Shown here piece by piece: positions 10,728 through 23,144 of a stretch of DNA of 64,000 nt. The notes under the pieces were generated by a model. The model saw only the letters and a program-made list of their open reading frames with translations, was not told the DNA's origin and did not search any database. The translations under genes and the position numbers were made by a program. The stretch comes from Diogma glabrata (Eukaryota > Arthropoda > Insecta > Diptera > Cylindrotomidae), in assembly GCA_963693315.1 (NCBI GenBank), contig OY856187.1, positions 111,825,746-111,889,745 on the forward strand, in the 5' to 3' direction. Numbering within the stretch: position 1 is the stretch's first letter; each line of letters begins with the position of its first letter.

Positions 10728-11640
10728 ATATAATCAATAAATTTGGTCCTTTATAAAGTAACCTAGTGCTGAAATACTCTTGAAACTACTAGTTTGTAAT
10801 AGTCTAAGGTTTTAAAAGAAAATAAGTTTGTTGTTACCGAAAAAGGAGAAAAATGATTGAGTTATTATTTAATAATCACAGTTACAATACAACGTCACAA
10901 TATTCAAACGATACTTATTTATTTTGCCATTGTGCGTTAAACTGAATACCTGGAAGTTTTTATGCATTATTGTACCGGAACTTTATACAACAATAATTAT
11001 ACAACAACACAAAAAAAACTATTTCTCGCCTCCCCCACTCCCTCCCTGATATGTCAAATGTTAAACGATACTTAAAAAGTGAATTTTGTTGTGTAGCATC
11101 GAGGAAGATGTCAACTATGATACATATTTTCTCTTTCTTTACAATAGATCTTTGTTTCTCACCTAATTCGATGTTCGAGAAATAGAAGCCGATTGAAACG
11201 TTTGATTTTATTATCTTGTTTTACACAAAATATATGCGATCGCGATCATATGAAATGTATACTCGAGTGTTAGTATAAAAGTTAACTCAATTATTTGCAA
11301 AAATGTGTCGTTACAACATTGGTATGTTTTCACACTAGGAGTTCATCAGCAAAAATTTTTGATTATCGCGATGAAAATCACTTTTTAATTTGAAATCTAA
11401 CATCTTTTTTTCTACCAAGGTTTGAATTAAGGATTGCAATCCAGGGATTAGCGTTTTATGAATCCCGTTATGGGATTCATAAATTTTAAATCCCGGGATT
11501 CCAGGATCCAAAATTATAAAATTAATGAATCCCGTAGTCTCAGAATTGAACTTTTGTTTTGCAATGTAGCATCTACATTTTGCTTTCGATAAAAATGTAA
11601 AATATTTTTTAGATGGAAGACTCTGGCGAGAGTGAATAAA
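10728..11640. other. Unannotated spacer with a small palindromic cluster
   Basis: No gene seen. At 11430-11530 several 'gggattcat' words occur in both orientations, including the hairpin 'tttatgaatcccgttatggg' with its complement. I cannot place it in a known element. Confidence 0.45.
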
Positions 11641-11712
11641 AAATGATGACATAGTTGTGGAAAAAAAACCTAGATCTAGATTAAAGACCGAGGTCGGTAA
11701 ATTGGCATGGGT

Positions 11713-12658
11713 TGTATATGGATTGGATATGGATTGGATATGGATTGGATATGGATTGGATATGGATTGGATATGGATTGGATATGGATTGGATATGGAT
11801 TGGATATGGATTGGATATGGATTGGATATGGATTGGATATGGATTGGATATGGATTGGATATGGATTGGATATGGATTAGAATGGATTGGATATGGATTG
11901 GATATGGATTGGATAAGGATTGGATATGGATTGGATATAGATTGGATATGGATTGGATATGGATTGGATATGGATTGGATATGGATTGGATATGGATTGG
12001 ATATGGATTGGGTATGGATTGGATATGGATTGGATATGGATTGGATATAGGTTGGATATGGATTAGATATGGATTGGATATGGATTGGATATGGATTGGA
12101 TATGGATTGGATATGGATTGGATATGGGTTGGATATGGATTGGATATGGATTGGATATGGATTGGATATAGATTGGATATGGATTGGATAAGGATTGGAT
12201 ATGGATTGGATATGGATTGGATATGGATTGGATATGGATTGGATATGGATTGGATATGGATTGGATATGGATTGGATATGGATTGGATATGGATTGGATA
12301 TGGATTGGATATGGATTGGATATGGATTGGATATGGATTGGATATGGATTGGATATGGATTGGATATGGATTGGATATGGATTGGATATGGATTGGATAT
12401 GGATTGGATATGGATTGGATATGGATTGGATATGGATTGGATATGGATTGGATATGGATTGGATATGGATTGGATATGGATTGGATATGGATTGGATATG
12501 GATTGGATATGGATTGGATATGGATTGGATATGGATTGGATATGGATTGGATATGGATTGGATATGGATTGGATATGGATTGGATATGGATTGGATATGG
12601 ATTGGATATGGATTGGATATGGATTGGATATGGATTCAATATGGATTGAATTGGATAT
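11713..12658. repeat. 11-bp minisatellite, ~86 copies
   Basis: The unit ATGGATTGGAT is repeated head to tail for about 946 bp, with a few variant units (near 11877, 11916, 12050, 12127 and 12190). Most of the second half (from about 12195) is perfect, indicating recent expansion. Because 11 is not a multiple of three and no phase creates a stop, all three forward frames are open and give the same 11-residue period (DMDWIWIGYGL). One minus frame is also open and reads as repeated Pro-Ile-His-Ile-Gln-Ser-Ile. These long ORFs are artefacts of the array. Confidence 0.97.
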
Positions 12659-14353
12659 GATTCATTTAAACACTTTTAACTAAATTCAATGCTGAATTTG
12701 GTTTTGGACGATTAATATTTAAAAAAAAACTTCTCTGTTCAAACAATTAATTTTCAGAACACTTCTATTTAACAGCAATTAATTTTTAGAAAATATCACG
12801 AACCGTAAACAAAAGAAACTTTATGTCAAAAATCAATTTTCTTCTGCAGTTCTTTTGTTTTTCAATACGTTTTATATCTTCACTATTTGCTAACGAAACC
12901 TCATTTATACGTCAATTAGTCTTTAACCTCAAAATATAACCTTGCAAAATAATTTCAAATTAGGAACACAAAAAACAAGTTTTCAAACTGAAATAATTAC
13001 AATTAAACCACAAAACATTGAAAAACACACATAAAACGTAAAAGAATAAAGACAGGACGAAATAATTATATTTTCAAAAACTAAAAACTAAATTTTATTT
13101 TTATTCATTTTCAATTAAATTTCATTCTTCTCTGTTTTTTTTTTCATTTTCCATTTTCACAAACAATTCTTTTGTCAATTTTCTCTAACTTAAGCCACAA
13201 CATGAAATCCAATAACAACAAAAACAAAGTTTTATGTGTATGTACATTGTACATACATAAAATATATCTATGATAGTTAGGAATAGTTTGCATGATGTCA
13301 TTTGTGGTTTTTTGCTGATCAAAATTCTATTTGAAATAATTTCATTTTATTGTAAATTAAAATTTTATAATTTTTAATCATTGATGAGAGTTGAAATGGA
13401 TAAATGGATGGATGGCTACGTTCATCGAACAGATTGACAGACTTGTTGTTTTTTCTTGTATCAGATAAGTGGTTTCGATTTTTTTTCTCTGAAAATCGTT
13501 TTTGTTTAATAATTAGATTCTTGTTATGTTATTTCGAAAAGGTAAGACATTTATATTGTTGTTTTTGTTGATGATATGGAGATCGGTTCATTAGAATATA
13601 ATACATTTTATATGATATAAATTATTTATATAACTACATAAATTTTATTTAACTGTATTCTTTTATATCTCATTAGTTAAGACTTTTATAGTTCAAATCA
13701 AATATTAATTAAAAATAAAGTTCTTCTAGACCTCCTATTGCTAAGCACCTAGCAATAATTCATAGTGTTGGGATCGAAAACTCAAGCTAAATCAAACAAA
13801 TAATAAAGTAATATAAATTCTTAAAAAAATTTTGTAAAAAAAACAATTAAATAACGATCGGTTTCTTTTCATTTATATTTTCTATTTTGTGAATGGTAAC
13901 GTCTTAACGATATTAAGTAAACAGTTTAAAAAAAGAATCAAAATAAAACGAAATAATAATAAAATCATTAAATTTTTGTTATATAATTAAGACTAGATTT
14001 ATATAAAGAAATAACAGTATACCAGCTGACGTTGTGTTGATGTAATTAATTCTTTTTGAACATGTTCGGGATGAAAGAAGCGAAAGGATTTTATGGTGAT
14101 AAAAAAAGTTTAAAAGGATTATTTCATTTATCGTTTAGCACCATATTGTGAGTTTTATTTTTGAACGAAGCCAGACTTTAATGTTTTCATATATGTAGTT
14201 TACAACTGCACTGTGTTTGAAAACTATTGTTTTAACTTGTACAAGTTCATTTGAAACTACATAGTGAAATTTTGTATAATATGAGTTTCGTACAAATTTA
14301 AAGATATTGTAGAATAAAAGATTTTGGATTCGTGTTCTACAATTTCTTTTCAG
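12659..14353. other. Unannotated AT-rich sequence
   Basis: About 1.7 kb with no ORF of interest, no inverted repeats of note and no recognisable element. Very AT-rich, with poly(A) and poly(T) patches. Confidence 0.5.
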
Positions 14354-14445
14354 GTGAGGGTTGCATATAGCTACTACCAGGTGTCAACAGATATTAGGAT
14401 GAGGTCCATTTTGGTAAATGTTCTTTTAATTTATTCTATTTCTAG

Positions 14446-14618
14446 ACATGATGGAAAGCGACATATATGTCAATGATTTTAACGAACTATACTTGTCTAA
14501 TCCTCAACTACTTGTTCGTCTCCTGAAAACTGAGCTGAAAGTAAGCATGATAAAATTGCACGTAATCAGGCTTGGCGGTAAGAGACATCTGAAACAGATT
14601 TCCGTACGCTCGATCTGA
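14446..14618 (+). CDS. Candidate short exon of unknown origin
   Basis: A 56-codon frame starts with two ATGs at 14448 and reads MMESDIYVNDFNELYLSNPQ then LLVRLLKTELK. Its base composition is more balanced than the surroundings. It is preceded by 'ttattctatttctag', a good acceptor, and has a good donor (AAA|GTAAGC) at 14541, so an exon 14446-14540 is possible. An upstream segment, 14354-14413, likewise starts after 'tttcttttcag' and ends before 'gtaaatg', but the two do not join in one open frame. I recognise no domain. This is the only place in the window where a host exon looks possible; it may also be a transposon relic. Confidence 0.25.
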
Positions 14619-15485
14619 CATTTATCGGTAGACGTATATGACTACCTAGAAGGTATAATCCCAAGAGCTTCTCGAAATAAACTAAAATGTCCTTCATCGA
14701 AATTATCATCAACTAAGGTTTTTCATGTTCATCTTAATTATTCTCTATGGTAAGCCGCAAAAGCTCTGTGGTTGTTCTAAATTCATTCAAATAGAATAAA
14801 AAACGCAGAGATATTACTAGAGAGTCCAATAAATGAACCGATACCTTCTGTTATCGTAAGTGTCAATGCAATAATTTACCTAGATTTTATAGGGTTAGGC
14901 CTAGATTTTATAGGGTTTACAACATTTGCTGTCGAGTGCTCGAAAAAAATGGTTTTCTATTTCACACGTTTCTGAAGCAAAAATAAACCTGTTGAATTAT
15001 TGACTGTTCCATTAAAAAGGAAAAATTTAAAATCTGTTTTTATTTGAAATTGTTATTATTTGTGTAGTAGAAAATAATTAATTTTCAATGACACAAACAT
15101 TTAAAATGTTGGTGCCTCGGCTTATAAATTGTTTATTTGCTTGAAAAAATACTTTTTCCGTTGCTCATTGAAAAATATTCTGTTTTACCATTTTAAACAT
15201 CGATGTAAATGTTTATAGCAATCAATCTCTTCAATTCATAGTTTACATAACGCCATATAAAAATTGTGATATTTTTAAATGTGTCTGAAGGATAAAAAAA
15301 TTGTCTAGATGGTCAATATAAGATGCCCGAGCCTGCTAAATTGCCAATTATGCACATATACTGTCTAGTCGGTTCATAATGAGAGTTAGTGAAGGGCTCG
15401 TTTCAAACAAATGCTTAGACATCAGCCCAATGCGAACGTCCTTTCTCTTTGGGCTAGAGTTTTGTTAAAACGATTCGGTCTTTAA
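14619..15485. other. Unannotated spacer
   Basis: No gene or repeat array recognised up to the Helitron 5' end. Confidence 0.4.
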
Positions 15486-15534
15486 TCTTTATATATATAA
15501 TTCTACTGTACGTGTGTATGACTGTAAACTCCTT

Positions 15535-16940
15535 CTAAACGGCTGGACCGATTTGAATGAAATTTTTTGTGTGCGTTTGGGTGGCGCACAGTGGGATTTT
15601 TTGTGCAATAAGTAATTTTTTCGACACATAAAATTTAAAAATGTAATGATGCAGTTTTGTAGAAAATTGATTCAGGATGAAGAATCCATAAATTGTATCC
15701 CAAAAAAACGTTTATTTGTCTTTGAAATAATGAAGTAAAGTCACATATAAATTTTGGTCCAAAATATTGAAAACTGTTTACGCACTTCTATAGTGTTTGT
15801 ACGTAAGATAACTTTATTGCTCTAATATAAATAGTGATTATTTTCAAATATAGCCTTTTCTGCGTATTTAAAAAAAAAATTATAAAGATCGCTCATATGG
15901 TTTAAAAGATATGATAGAATAAAATTTGTTCTATAATATGCCGTGATTGCAAACTTCCTTGGAAGAAAAAAAAGGTTGCTCGGTCGTGCTAGGTGCTCCC
16001 GCTATAATAAAATGAAAGGTAAGACTCCATACTATCAGTTAAAAAAAAAAAAAGTTTAAATAATTAATAATCTTTTATAAAATCATAAAATTTATAAAAT
16101 CATAAAATCATGAAATTTTGGGTTCTATGGGCGGTGGGTAGTGGGCGTGGCCAATTTTTATGAAACTTTATTTTATTCTTAATTGAGGCAATAAAAGGCT
16201 CTGTGCCAAATTTCAAAAACTTTGGGCCAAAAATAAATTTTGGGTTCTATGGGCGGTGGAGTAGTGGGCGTGACCAATTTTGATGAAACTTTATATTTTT
16301 CTTAATTCAGCTAACCAAAGGCTCAGAGCAAAATTTCAACATTCTACGAGCACTCCTTATATTTTTTGCCAAACATTGTATGAACAAATCCCACTGTGTG
16401 GCGCCCCGAATGGTTTAGATTCATAAATCAGCCCGGCAGAGGCGCTGCAGTCGGTATTGTCACTGAACTCCTCCTAAACGGCTGAAACGATTTGAATGAA
16501 ATTTTTTGTGTGCGTTTGGGTGGCGCCCCGAATGGTTTAAATTTATAAATCAGCCCGGCAGAGGCGCTGCAGTCGGTATTGTTACTGAACTCCTCCTAAA
16601 CGGCTGGACCGATTTGAATGAGTTTTTTTGTATGCGTTTGGGTAGCGCCCTGGATCGTTTAGATTCACAAATCAGCCCGTCAGATGGCGTTGCAGTCAGT
16701 ATTGTTACCAAACTCCTCCTAAACGGCTTGACCGATTTGAATGATTTTTTTTTCGTATGTATTTGGGTGGCACCCTGAATGGTTTAGATTCACAAATTAG
16801 CTCTGCAGATGGCGTTGCAGTCGGTATTGTCACTGAACTCCTCCTAACCGGCTGGACCGATTTGAATGAATTTTTTGTATGTGTTTGGGTGACGCCCAGG
16901 GTGGTTTAGATTCACAAATCAACCCAGCAGATGGCGCTGC
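15535..16940 (+). repeat. Tandem ~122-bp repeats in the Helitron 5' region
   Basis: The phrase CGGCTGGACCGATTTGAATG occurs at about 15541 and again, with variants, near 16480, 16600, 16723 and 16849. It is each time followed by 'tttgggtggcgcccc...ggtttagattcacaaatcagcc'. The spacing is about 121-126 bp in the uninterrupted part. The gap between the first and second copies is caused by the insertion at 15588-16397. Confidence 0.88.
15588..16397. mobile_element. 810-bp TIR element, hAT-like
   Basis: Ends ACAGTGGGATTT and AAATCCCACTGT are inverted complements, and the insertion splits one unit of the Helitron tandem repeat. GTGGCGC is duplicated at 15581-15587 and 16398-16404. The CAGTGGG ends and the 7-8 bp duplication suggest a non-autonomous hAT. 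It contains two direct ~125-bp copies of a segment starting 'tttgggttctatgggcggtgg' (about 16117 and 16240). No coding sequence. Confidence 0.82.
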
Positions 16941-16949
16941 TAATTATAT

Positions 16950-17568
16950 TAATCATGCGTGGCTTCGTGAACGAGCAATTTTAGCCGCAAAAATATCGAT
17001 GTTGACGCTATTAACTTCAAAATACAACAGTCATTACCCGGCAATGTGATATTGTTCAAATCGATCGACACTGTTACCGATCCTGACGAAGCAGTCAACT
17101 ATCCTGTTGAACTTTTTAATTCGCTGGATTTACCAGGAATGCCACCACATAACTTGCGATTAAAAATTGGCTCACCTATCATTTTGCTTCGGAATTTAAA
17201 TCCACCTAAGCTATGCAACGGTACAATATTAGTCATAAAAAACTTTGGGCAATGTTCTTGAAGCTACAATTTTGAACGGCTAATTTGAAGGTGGAGTTGT
17301 TCTTCTGCCACGAATTCAAATGATCCCTTCAGACTCACCCATTCCGTTCAGACGTCTGCAATTTCCAATTCGCTTGGAGTTTGCCATGACTATTAATAAG
17401 TCACAAGGTCAAACAATGTCGATTTGTGGGTTGGATCTAGAAAATCCGGTCTTTTCACATGGCCAATTATATGTGGCGTGTTGTCGCGTTGGAAAACCAT
17501 CAAATTTATTCATTTATACTCCTCAGGAATTGACTAAAAATATTGTTCATCAACTTGCATTAAGATAA
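16950..17568 (+). pseudogene. Helitron Pif1-like helicase C-terminal remnant
   Basis: Plus-strand fragments match the end of Helitron replicases: VDAINF-type text near 16995, then LPGMPPHNLRLKIGSPIILL and RNLNPPKLCNGT. After a frameshift and a TAA (near 17250-17282) come helicase motif V as TINKSQGQT and motif VI as GQLYVACCRVG, ending in FIYTPQEL. The last piece is open from 17320 to 17568. This domain unwinds DNA during rolling-circle transposition. At least two frameshifts and one stop make it non-functional, and the amino-terminal Rep part is missing. The position just upstream of the Helitron 3' region fits the normal gene order. Confidence 0.85.
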
Positions 17569-18548
17569 AATTAAACAAACAATATTGATTACAACGAATT
17601 GTTTTTAGAAAAATTGATGATAATTCACAATAAAGAATAATGAAATTATTATATTATTTGTCTTTCATTTCATACTTTGTTTAATATCCTAATCGCTTGA
17701 AATATCATGCAGGATAACGTCCGTCGGAATGATGTCTCTGATAAGTATAAGTTCAATCCCGACCCGACAATAATTACTTACTGTCGGGAATATTACTTTC
17801 AACAATTACTTTAAGCTTAATCACTCACAAAACTCCAAAAAAGCAATATTCCCTTAATGTTGTCTATATATGGCAATATATTGACCGTGTGTCAGATGTT
17901 AGTTTCGCATTGATTTGCAACAACCAATAATGACTACAATGACTCAGAATGTTGACTAAATAGAAATATTTCTCATCCTATGAATTCACCCGTAGTACTG
18001 CCTTGAAGTTTAATACAAAACTCCAAAATAAAATTTTAATTCTTTTTGCATCATTATCTTCTATTTATAAAAATTAATGTGTGTATGTTTAAAATTTGTA
18101 AATGTGTTTGTATTCACCTTCATCGAATGTATTGTCACTATTCTAACTGCCCTTGCTGACCATTGAATGACATCACGATTACAATTTTTGTAACTTTTTT
18201 AATAACCTACCAGTAAAGAAAGCGTATATTAAACGGCATGAACACTGTGAACATTTTTGAATCTATATCTGTTCCGTATAATGTTCAATATAGCGACACA
18301 CCTGAAACCTTACACCCCTTAAAACTTAATTGATCGCGTATTTTTATAAATCCTTTGTTTTATATATAATACTAATTATTATATTTTGCTGATCAACTAG
18401 AGTGCTGATCCTTCTACATTCATATTTAAAAAAAAAATAGAAAATCATTTCCCATTACTACCCTTTGAAATTATTGCTACTACGCCAACAAAATGTATAC
18501 ACACAAACTTCATTTATAGGCGTAGCAAAGCACGCCGGGTCCCGCTAG

Positions 18549-18800
18549 TATATTTATGAAATATAGTCAAATCAGCAACATTTCTTCTGTGCTGCAAGGA
18601 ATCAAGACCGTTAGTAAGACTTGCGTTACCAATGAGTTTAGTAGCTCTACGCTGTACAGAATCAAGGCAGTTGAGACTACTCAAGTAAGCTCCACCCCAT
18701 ATGTGAGAACAGTATTCCATGCAGGGACGTATAAAAGATTTTTAACTAAAAGAAGTTGTTCGCTGTCGAAAAACTTACGACATCGCCCCAAAAATCAAAA
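18549..18800 (-). pseudogene. LINE reverse transcriptase C-terminal fragment
   Basis: The minus strand reads MEYCSHIWGGAYLSSLNCLD then SVQRRATKLIG and GLDSLQHRRNVADL, the conserved tail of jockey/CR1-like LINE reverse transcriptases. The same phrases occur in the better preserved fragment at 58964-59650. The Helitron end lies directly at 18548, so the Helitron inserted in or beside this LINE. The upstream part (to about 18800) is frameshifted. Confidence 0.75.
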
Positions 18801-18959
18801 GTTGTGACTGAAGTATGTCACCCATAGTCAGGATGTTTGGGTATTCCAGTAGGTTTTGGGCCAATCATTTTAATCACGTTGAGCCGCAGTTTTTAAATAA
18901 AACTGTCATTAATGTTTATTGTTTTACAGTTTAGTTAATTCTTTTTTTGTGTTCCACAT

Positions 18960-19050
18960 TGTATTTTACTTTGTTTTTCAATAAAAAGTGTTGTGCAATA
19001 GGTATTGTAATATGTGCAACAACAACACAGATACCTTTTAAGACAACATA
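18960..19050 (-). mobile_element. LINE 3' UTR fragment
   Basis: 'aataaaaagtgttgtgcaat' followed by 'aggtattgtaatatgtgcaa' and 'caacaacacagatacctttt' matches the 3' end of the poly(A)-tailed LINE at 33787-34050 in the same orientation. A third related copy is near 24790-24880. No coding. Confidence 0.6.
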
Positions 19051-19087
19051 AATTAGATTTTTTTTACAGAATGGATATCTAAACAAT

Positions 19088-19250
19088 CCTATTGGGCTAT
19101 TATTTTGAAAACGTACATTTTTTTATCGATTTTTAAAAAATCTAAAATTTTGATATAGTGTTCGTATTGACGAAAGAAAAAAAAGTAATAAATTTTTGAG
19201 GCTTTTTCACGTAGTTTTGGTTATGGTGTCAATGTTTTGTTAATAGGTTT
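19088..19250. repeat. Left arm of a large inverted repeat
   Basis: 'attgggctattattttgaaa' at the outer edge and 'gctttttcacgtagttttgg' further in have inverted counterparts at 23145-23357. The paired arms are about 4 kb apart. They may be the TIRs of one composite element that later gained internal foldbacks. Confidence 0.75.
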
Positions 19251-19977
19251 TAGACTAAAAAACTAAGTTTTAGACTAAAAAACTTAACAAAACTGAAAAA
19301 AATTCAATTTTTAAATAATTTTTTCTTCATCTCAAAGAGCTTTAGACTTTATTTGAAAATCCATAAGATCTGAATGGCCCATTTTCCGCTTTGGAATTTC
19401 GCTCATACTGAGTATATCATAATAATATATGACAAATTACACATTTTTGTCATTTTTATATGGAAAAATGTCCTTAAATTGTAAATAATAAGTATAAAAA
19501 TTTACGTATTTAAGACTTTGTTTTGTATTGTAAGCACATAAAAAACAAAAAATTGTTGACATGCAAACTTGTTTGCAAATATTAGATAATTTTATATTCG
19601 CCTTTGTGATCTACAATATTTAATTATTTGCGTAATCGAAGTTCAGTTTTTGAAAATTGATCAAAGTACAAATAATCAAATGTTATATAAAAACTACATG
19701 GAGATAGGCGCACCATCTTATATGTAATAATAAAACTTAAAGTTAAAAAACAATATGAGTAAAACAATTACGTACTAAAATTGTACACTGGGTGTTTAAC
19801 ATAACTAAAAAACCCAAAAATAAAAAAATAAATAAAAAAAATTTAAAAAACGCACTTTTTGAAAAACGGACCAAAAAGCAAAAAATAAAATATTAAAGGG
19901 GCTGAGGATCTCTGAGGTATCAGGACTTCGGATGGGTTAAAGATTTTGATATAGTTTTCGGCAAAAAACTTTTATGG

Positions 19978-21712
19978 GGACATGGTTTTTAGTTTTGGGC
20001 AGCGATGTATATTAGAAATAAAACTCTTTGTTAAAACACAAGTATTTTTTTATCTCTGTCTAGAAATTTATTACAAAACAAACATGAAATTAATACGTTG
20101 CCACAAAATTATAACAGATCATAACGTAATGAAAAGATGATACACCCAATAAACTACTCAAAACCTCTCCATCTAGCGTTTCAAGAAAATATTTCAAAAT
20201 CACAAATTCATATTTCTTTCAAAATTCCAAAAATATTCTAAAAATTAAAATAAAATTAAAAATTTAACTTTTTTTAAAACTTCTAAAAACATTCCAAAAA
20301 TTATTACAAAATCAAAGTTTGAAACTTTCTTCAAAATTCTAAAAATATTGCAAAAATTATAACAAAATCAAAAATTGAAATTTTTTCCAATATTCTTAGT
20401 ATATTGCAAAAATTAAAACTAAATCAAAAATACAAATTTAATTCAATATTCCAAAAATTATAATAAAATCAAAATTTAAATTTTTTCAAAATTTTAAAAA
20501 TATTGCAAAAGTTCATAATTCAAACAAACTTTTTTCAAAATTTTAAAAATATTGAAAATTCAAAAATTCAAACTTTTTCCAAAATTCTAAAATTGTTGCA
20601 AAAATTATAACAAAATCAAACATATAAATTGTTTTCAAAATGCCAAAAATATTCAAAAAATCATAATAAAATCAAAATTTTAAAATTTTTCAAAATTCTA
20701 AAAATATTCCGAAAATTCTTACAAAATCAAAAATTGAAACATTTATCAAAATTCTAAAAATATTGCAAAAATTATAACAAAATCAAAAATACAACTTTTT
20801 TTCAAATTCCAAAATTATTTCACAAATTATAACAAAATCAAAAATACAAATTTTTTTCAAAAGTCAAAAAATATTACAAAATCAAAGATTGAAACTTTTC
20901 CCAAATGAAAAACTCAAAATTCAACAAACTTTTTCCAAAATTCTAAAAATATCGCAAAAGTTATAACAAAATCAATAATACAAGCTTTCTTCAAAATTCC
21001 AAAAACATTCCAAAAATTATAATACATAATATCAAAAATTTAAACTTTTTCAAAACCCTAAAAATATTCCGAAAACTCAAATAAAATCAATAATACAAAC
21101 TTTTTAAAATTCGAAAAATATTTCAAAAATTATAACAAAATCACAAATTTCCATGTCCAATATGAGCTCGATAATATTTCAAGTCAAACAAATAATTAAT
21201 TTTATTTTTTTCAAAAAAATTGAGTAAAAAAAAATGAAAATCATTCTTTTGACACACTTGACAACATATTTTTGACAAACTTATAACGCAATAATCTAGT
21301 TTTTGGTCTCACATACCAATCCCGACCATCAAGATTACTCCAAACTCAATGTTCCTATTCGTAATCACTTAAAATGAACGGTTTTTTTAGCAAAAAATAT
21401 GCAAACTTCTTTGTTTTGACACACTAGACTATTTTTTTAACACACTTTTGGGACAGCTATCGAGCACATAGTCCTTTCGGATCTAACCATTGAGTTACTA
21501 TTTTAAAAAAAAAACTTTTTGAAATCCCTCCAGCGGTTTTCTAGTTTTTGTCGGTTGTGATGGTCGACCGGACGGCCGGCAGACAAACATACATTTTTTG
21601 CTTTTTTAGAATCAGTAGGTCCTAAAATGACGAGAAATGCCAAAAAGTGGGGGTAAGAATTTCACTTTTGGCTCGAGAATGTAATACTTAGGTTTTTCAG
21701 ACCGAAGTAATT
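19978..21712 (+). repeat. Dispersed non-coding repeat, copy A
   Basis: The order of landmarks is shared with 26712-28660: 'agttttgggcagcgatgt', 'tatctctgtctagaaattta', a long stretch of degenerate 'caaaattctaaaaatattgc aaaaattataacaaaatc' units, a 'ttttgacacacttgacaa' segment, 'ccagcggttttctag', 'aatcagtaggtcctaaaa', and 'aagaatttcacttttggctc'. No ORF is conserved between copies. It looks like a non-autonomous element built of internal tandem repeats of about 55-60 bp. Confidence 0.82.
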
Positions 21713-22207
21713 TTGCATTGAGACAATGTTATGTTGCAATGAAATAAACGATAAGTTCGGAGAAACGCTATGTCTCTTATAATTATATTTTCTTTGAAAT
21801 TGTAAGAAGAAAATAAATATTTAAATGGTAATTAAGACATCTAAGCACAGATGCAAATATTAGATTCTTAACTATTAGTATCTTTGATAGATAAACAGTT
21901 TTCCGTTCTCATTTGTAACAAAAAACAAAAGTGGGTGGCGCATTCAATATAGAAAAGGAACAAATGGATTCCACTATTAATCTCTAAGAAGAGACTAACA
22001 AACGTTTATGTAATTATGTAACAAATGGGATCGGAAGACTGTTTATCTATTAAAATCTAATATTTGCATCTGTGCTAAGATGTGTTAAATACCATATAAA
22101 TATTTGTTTTCTTCTTACAATTTCAAAGAAAATATAATTATAAAAAACATAACGTTTGTCCAAACTTATCGTTTATTTCTTTGCAACATAACATTGTCTC
22201 AATGCAA
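21713..22207. mobile_element. ~495-bp foldback element
   Basis: The two halves are inverted complements over about 230 bp: left 'tttgcattgagacaatgtta' pairs with right 'taacattgtctcaatgcaaa', and inner arms include 'gcacagatgcaaatattaga' on the left and its complement on the right. Only a small core (about 21915-22015) is unpaired. Transcription would give a long hairpin RNA. Confidence 0.85.
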
Positions 22208-22224
22208 ACTTAATTTTTTGCTTT

Positions 22225-22995
22225 TTAGTCCTTTTTTTTTGTTTGTTTTTCACAAATTTTAAAGTAAACACATGCAGCTATGAAATTACAAAAAAAAGTG
22301 AGAGATTCCATATGGATTTTTTAGTACGATTTTTTAAAATAGAGTATTTGAAAAATTCACCAGCGTTTTTTTACCAAGGTAATTAATTATTCGTTACTAA
22401 ATGTATTAGATTCACATTTAGTAAAGAGTGAAGTTGAATCAAATACGCACTTTCATATGTGTCTTCAGGAGATATCGAACTGCAGGAGCAATTTCTTCCG
22501 ATGCGGTTTTTGGATATTAAAATAATTAGTGGAACTCAAGCATTTCAATGTTTTTAACCGGATAACACTACAACCGATAAAATATTTGCCAAAATCTTTT
22601 CCTTTTCCGATAATCAGAAATATTTCAATTTTAAGGAAAAAAAAATTTATTTATAATAGTCTTATTCTTATGCTAGTGTTAAGATGTTGAAAGTATATTA
22701 AAATTTTCGATTCCTTGGATCTCCAATTCTTATTCTCAATAAAAACCGTTTTTCAATGAGTAATTTCACAAAATATGTTTCACATTTAGAACGAGTGTTA
22801 AAATATGAAATTTTCAATATATTAGATTCACATTTAGTAAACAACAATTAACTTGATAAAAAGCACATGTGAATTTTTCATATACTCAACTTTAAAAAAT
22901 CGAATAAAAAAAATCCATATAGAATCCTCACTTTTGTAATATCATAGCTGTGTTTACTTTAAAATTTGTGACAAACAAAAAAAAGGACGATTTTT
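22225..22995. mobile_element. ~770-bp inverted-repeat element
   Basis: Arms 22225-22430 and 22790-22995 are inverted complements: left 'cacaaattttaaagtaaaca' pairs with right 'tgtttactttaaaatttgtg', continuing through 'ccatatggattttttagtac' and 'tattagattcacatttagta'. The core of about 350 bp is AT-rich and non-coding. It is adjacent to the foldback at 21713-22207, and both lie within the outer arms 19088-19250 and 23145-23357. Confidence 0.82.
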
Positions 22996-23144
22996 GAGAT
23001 ATGAGCTTTGAAGTAAACCAGGGTTTAACGCGCCTCCTAGCGAAAAAGAGAAACATTATTAATTTCCAACTTACAAATTTCGATTATTCAACTATTTTTC
23101 TTTTAACTTGCAAAATATACGTAAATCGCATGAAAATCGTGGCC

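Larger units (their letters stand above)
15486..18548 (+). mobile_element. Helitron, decayed, ~3.06 kb
   Basis: Starts TCTTTATATATATAATTC after an A and ends GCGTAGCAAAGCACGCCGGG followed by TCCCGCTAG before a T, the expected A|TC...CTAG|T arrangement. Helitrons move by rolling-circle replication with a Rep/helicase protein. Here only a helicase remnant is left (16950-17568) and no HUH Rep domain is seen. The 5' part carries tandem copies of its own subterminal segment and a nested hAT-like insertion. The 3' end resembles the opposed Helitron ends at 44751-45226, so at least two copies of one family are present. Confidence 0.85.

Noticed and set aside
11335..12683. Long ORFs (up to 434 codons) on both strands in the 11-bp array
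   Set aside because: They only reflect a stop-free 11-bp unit; all three plus frames give the same repeat peptide and there is no gene-like start, domain or codon bias.
16506..16778. 90-codon plus-strand ORF
   Set aside because: Runs through the Helitron 122-bp repeats and repeats its own peptide; not a gene.
18556..18807. 83-codon plus-strand ORF
   Set aside because: Antisense to the LINE C-terminal fragment.
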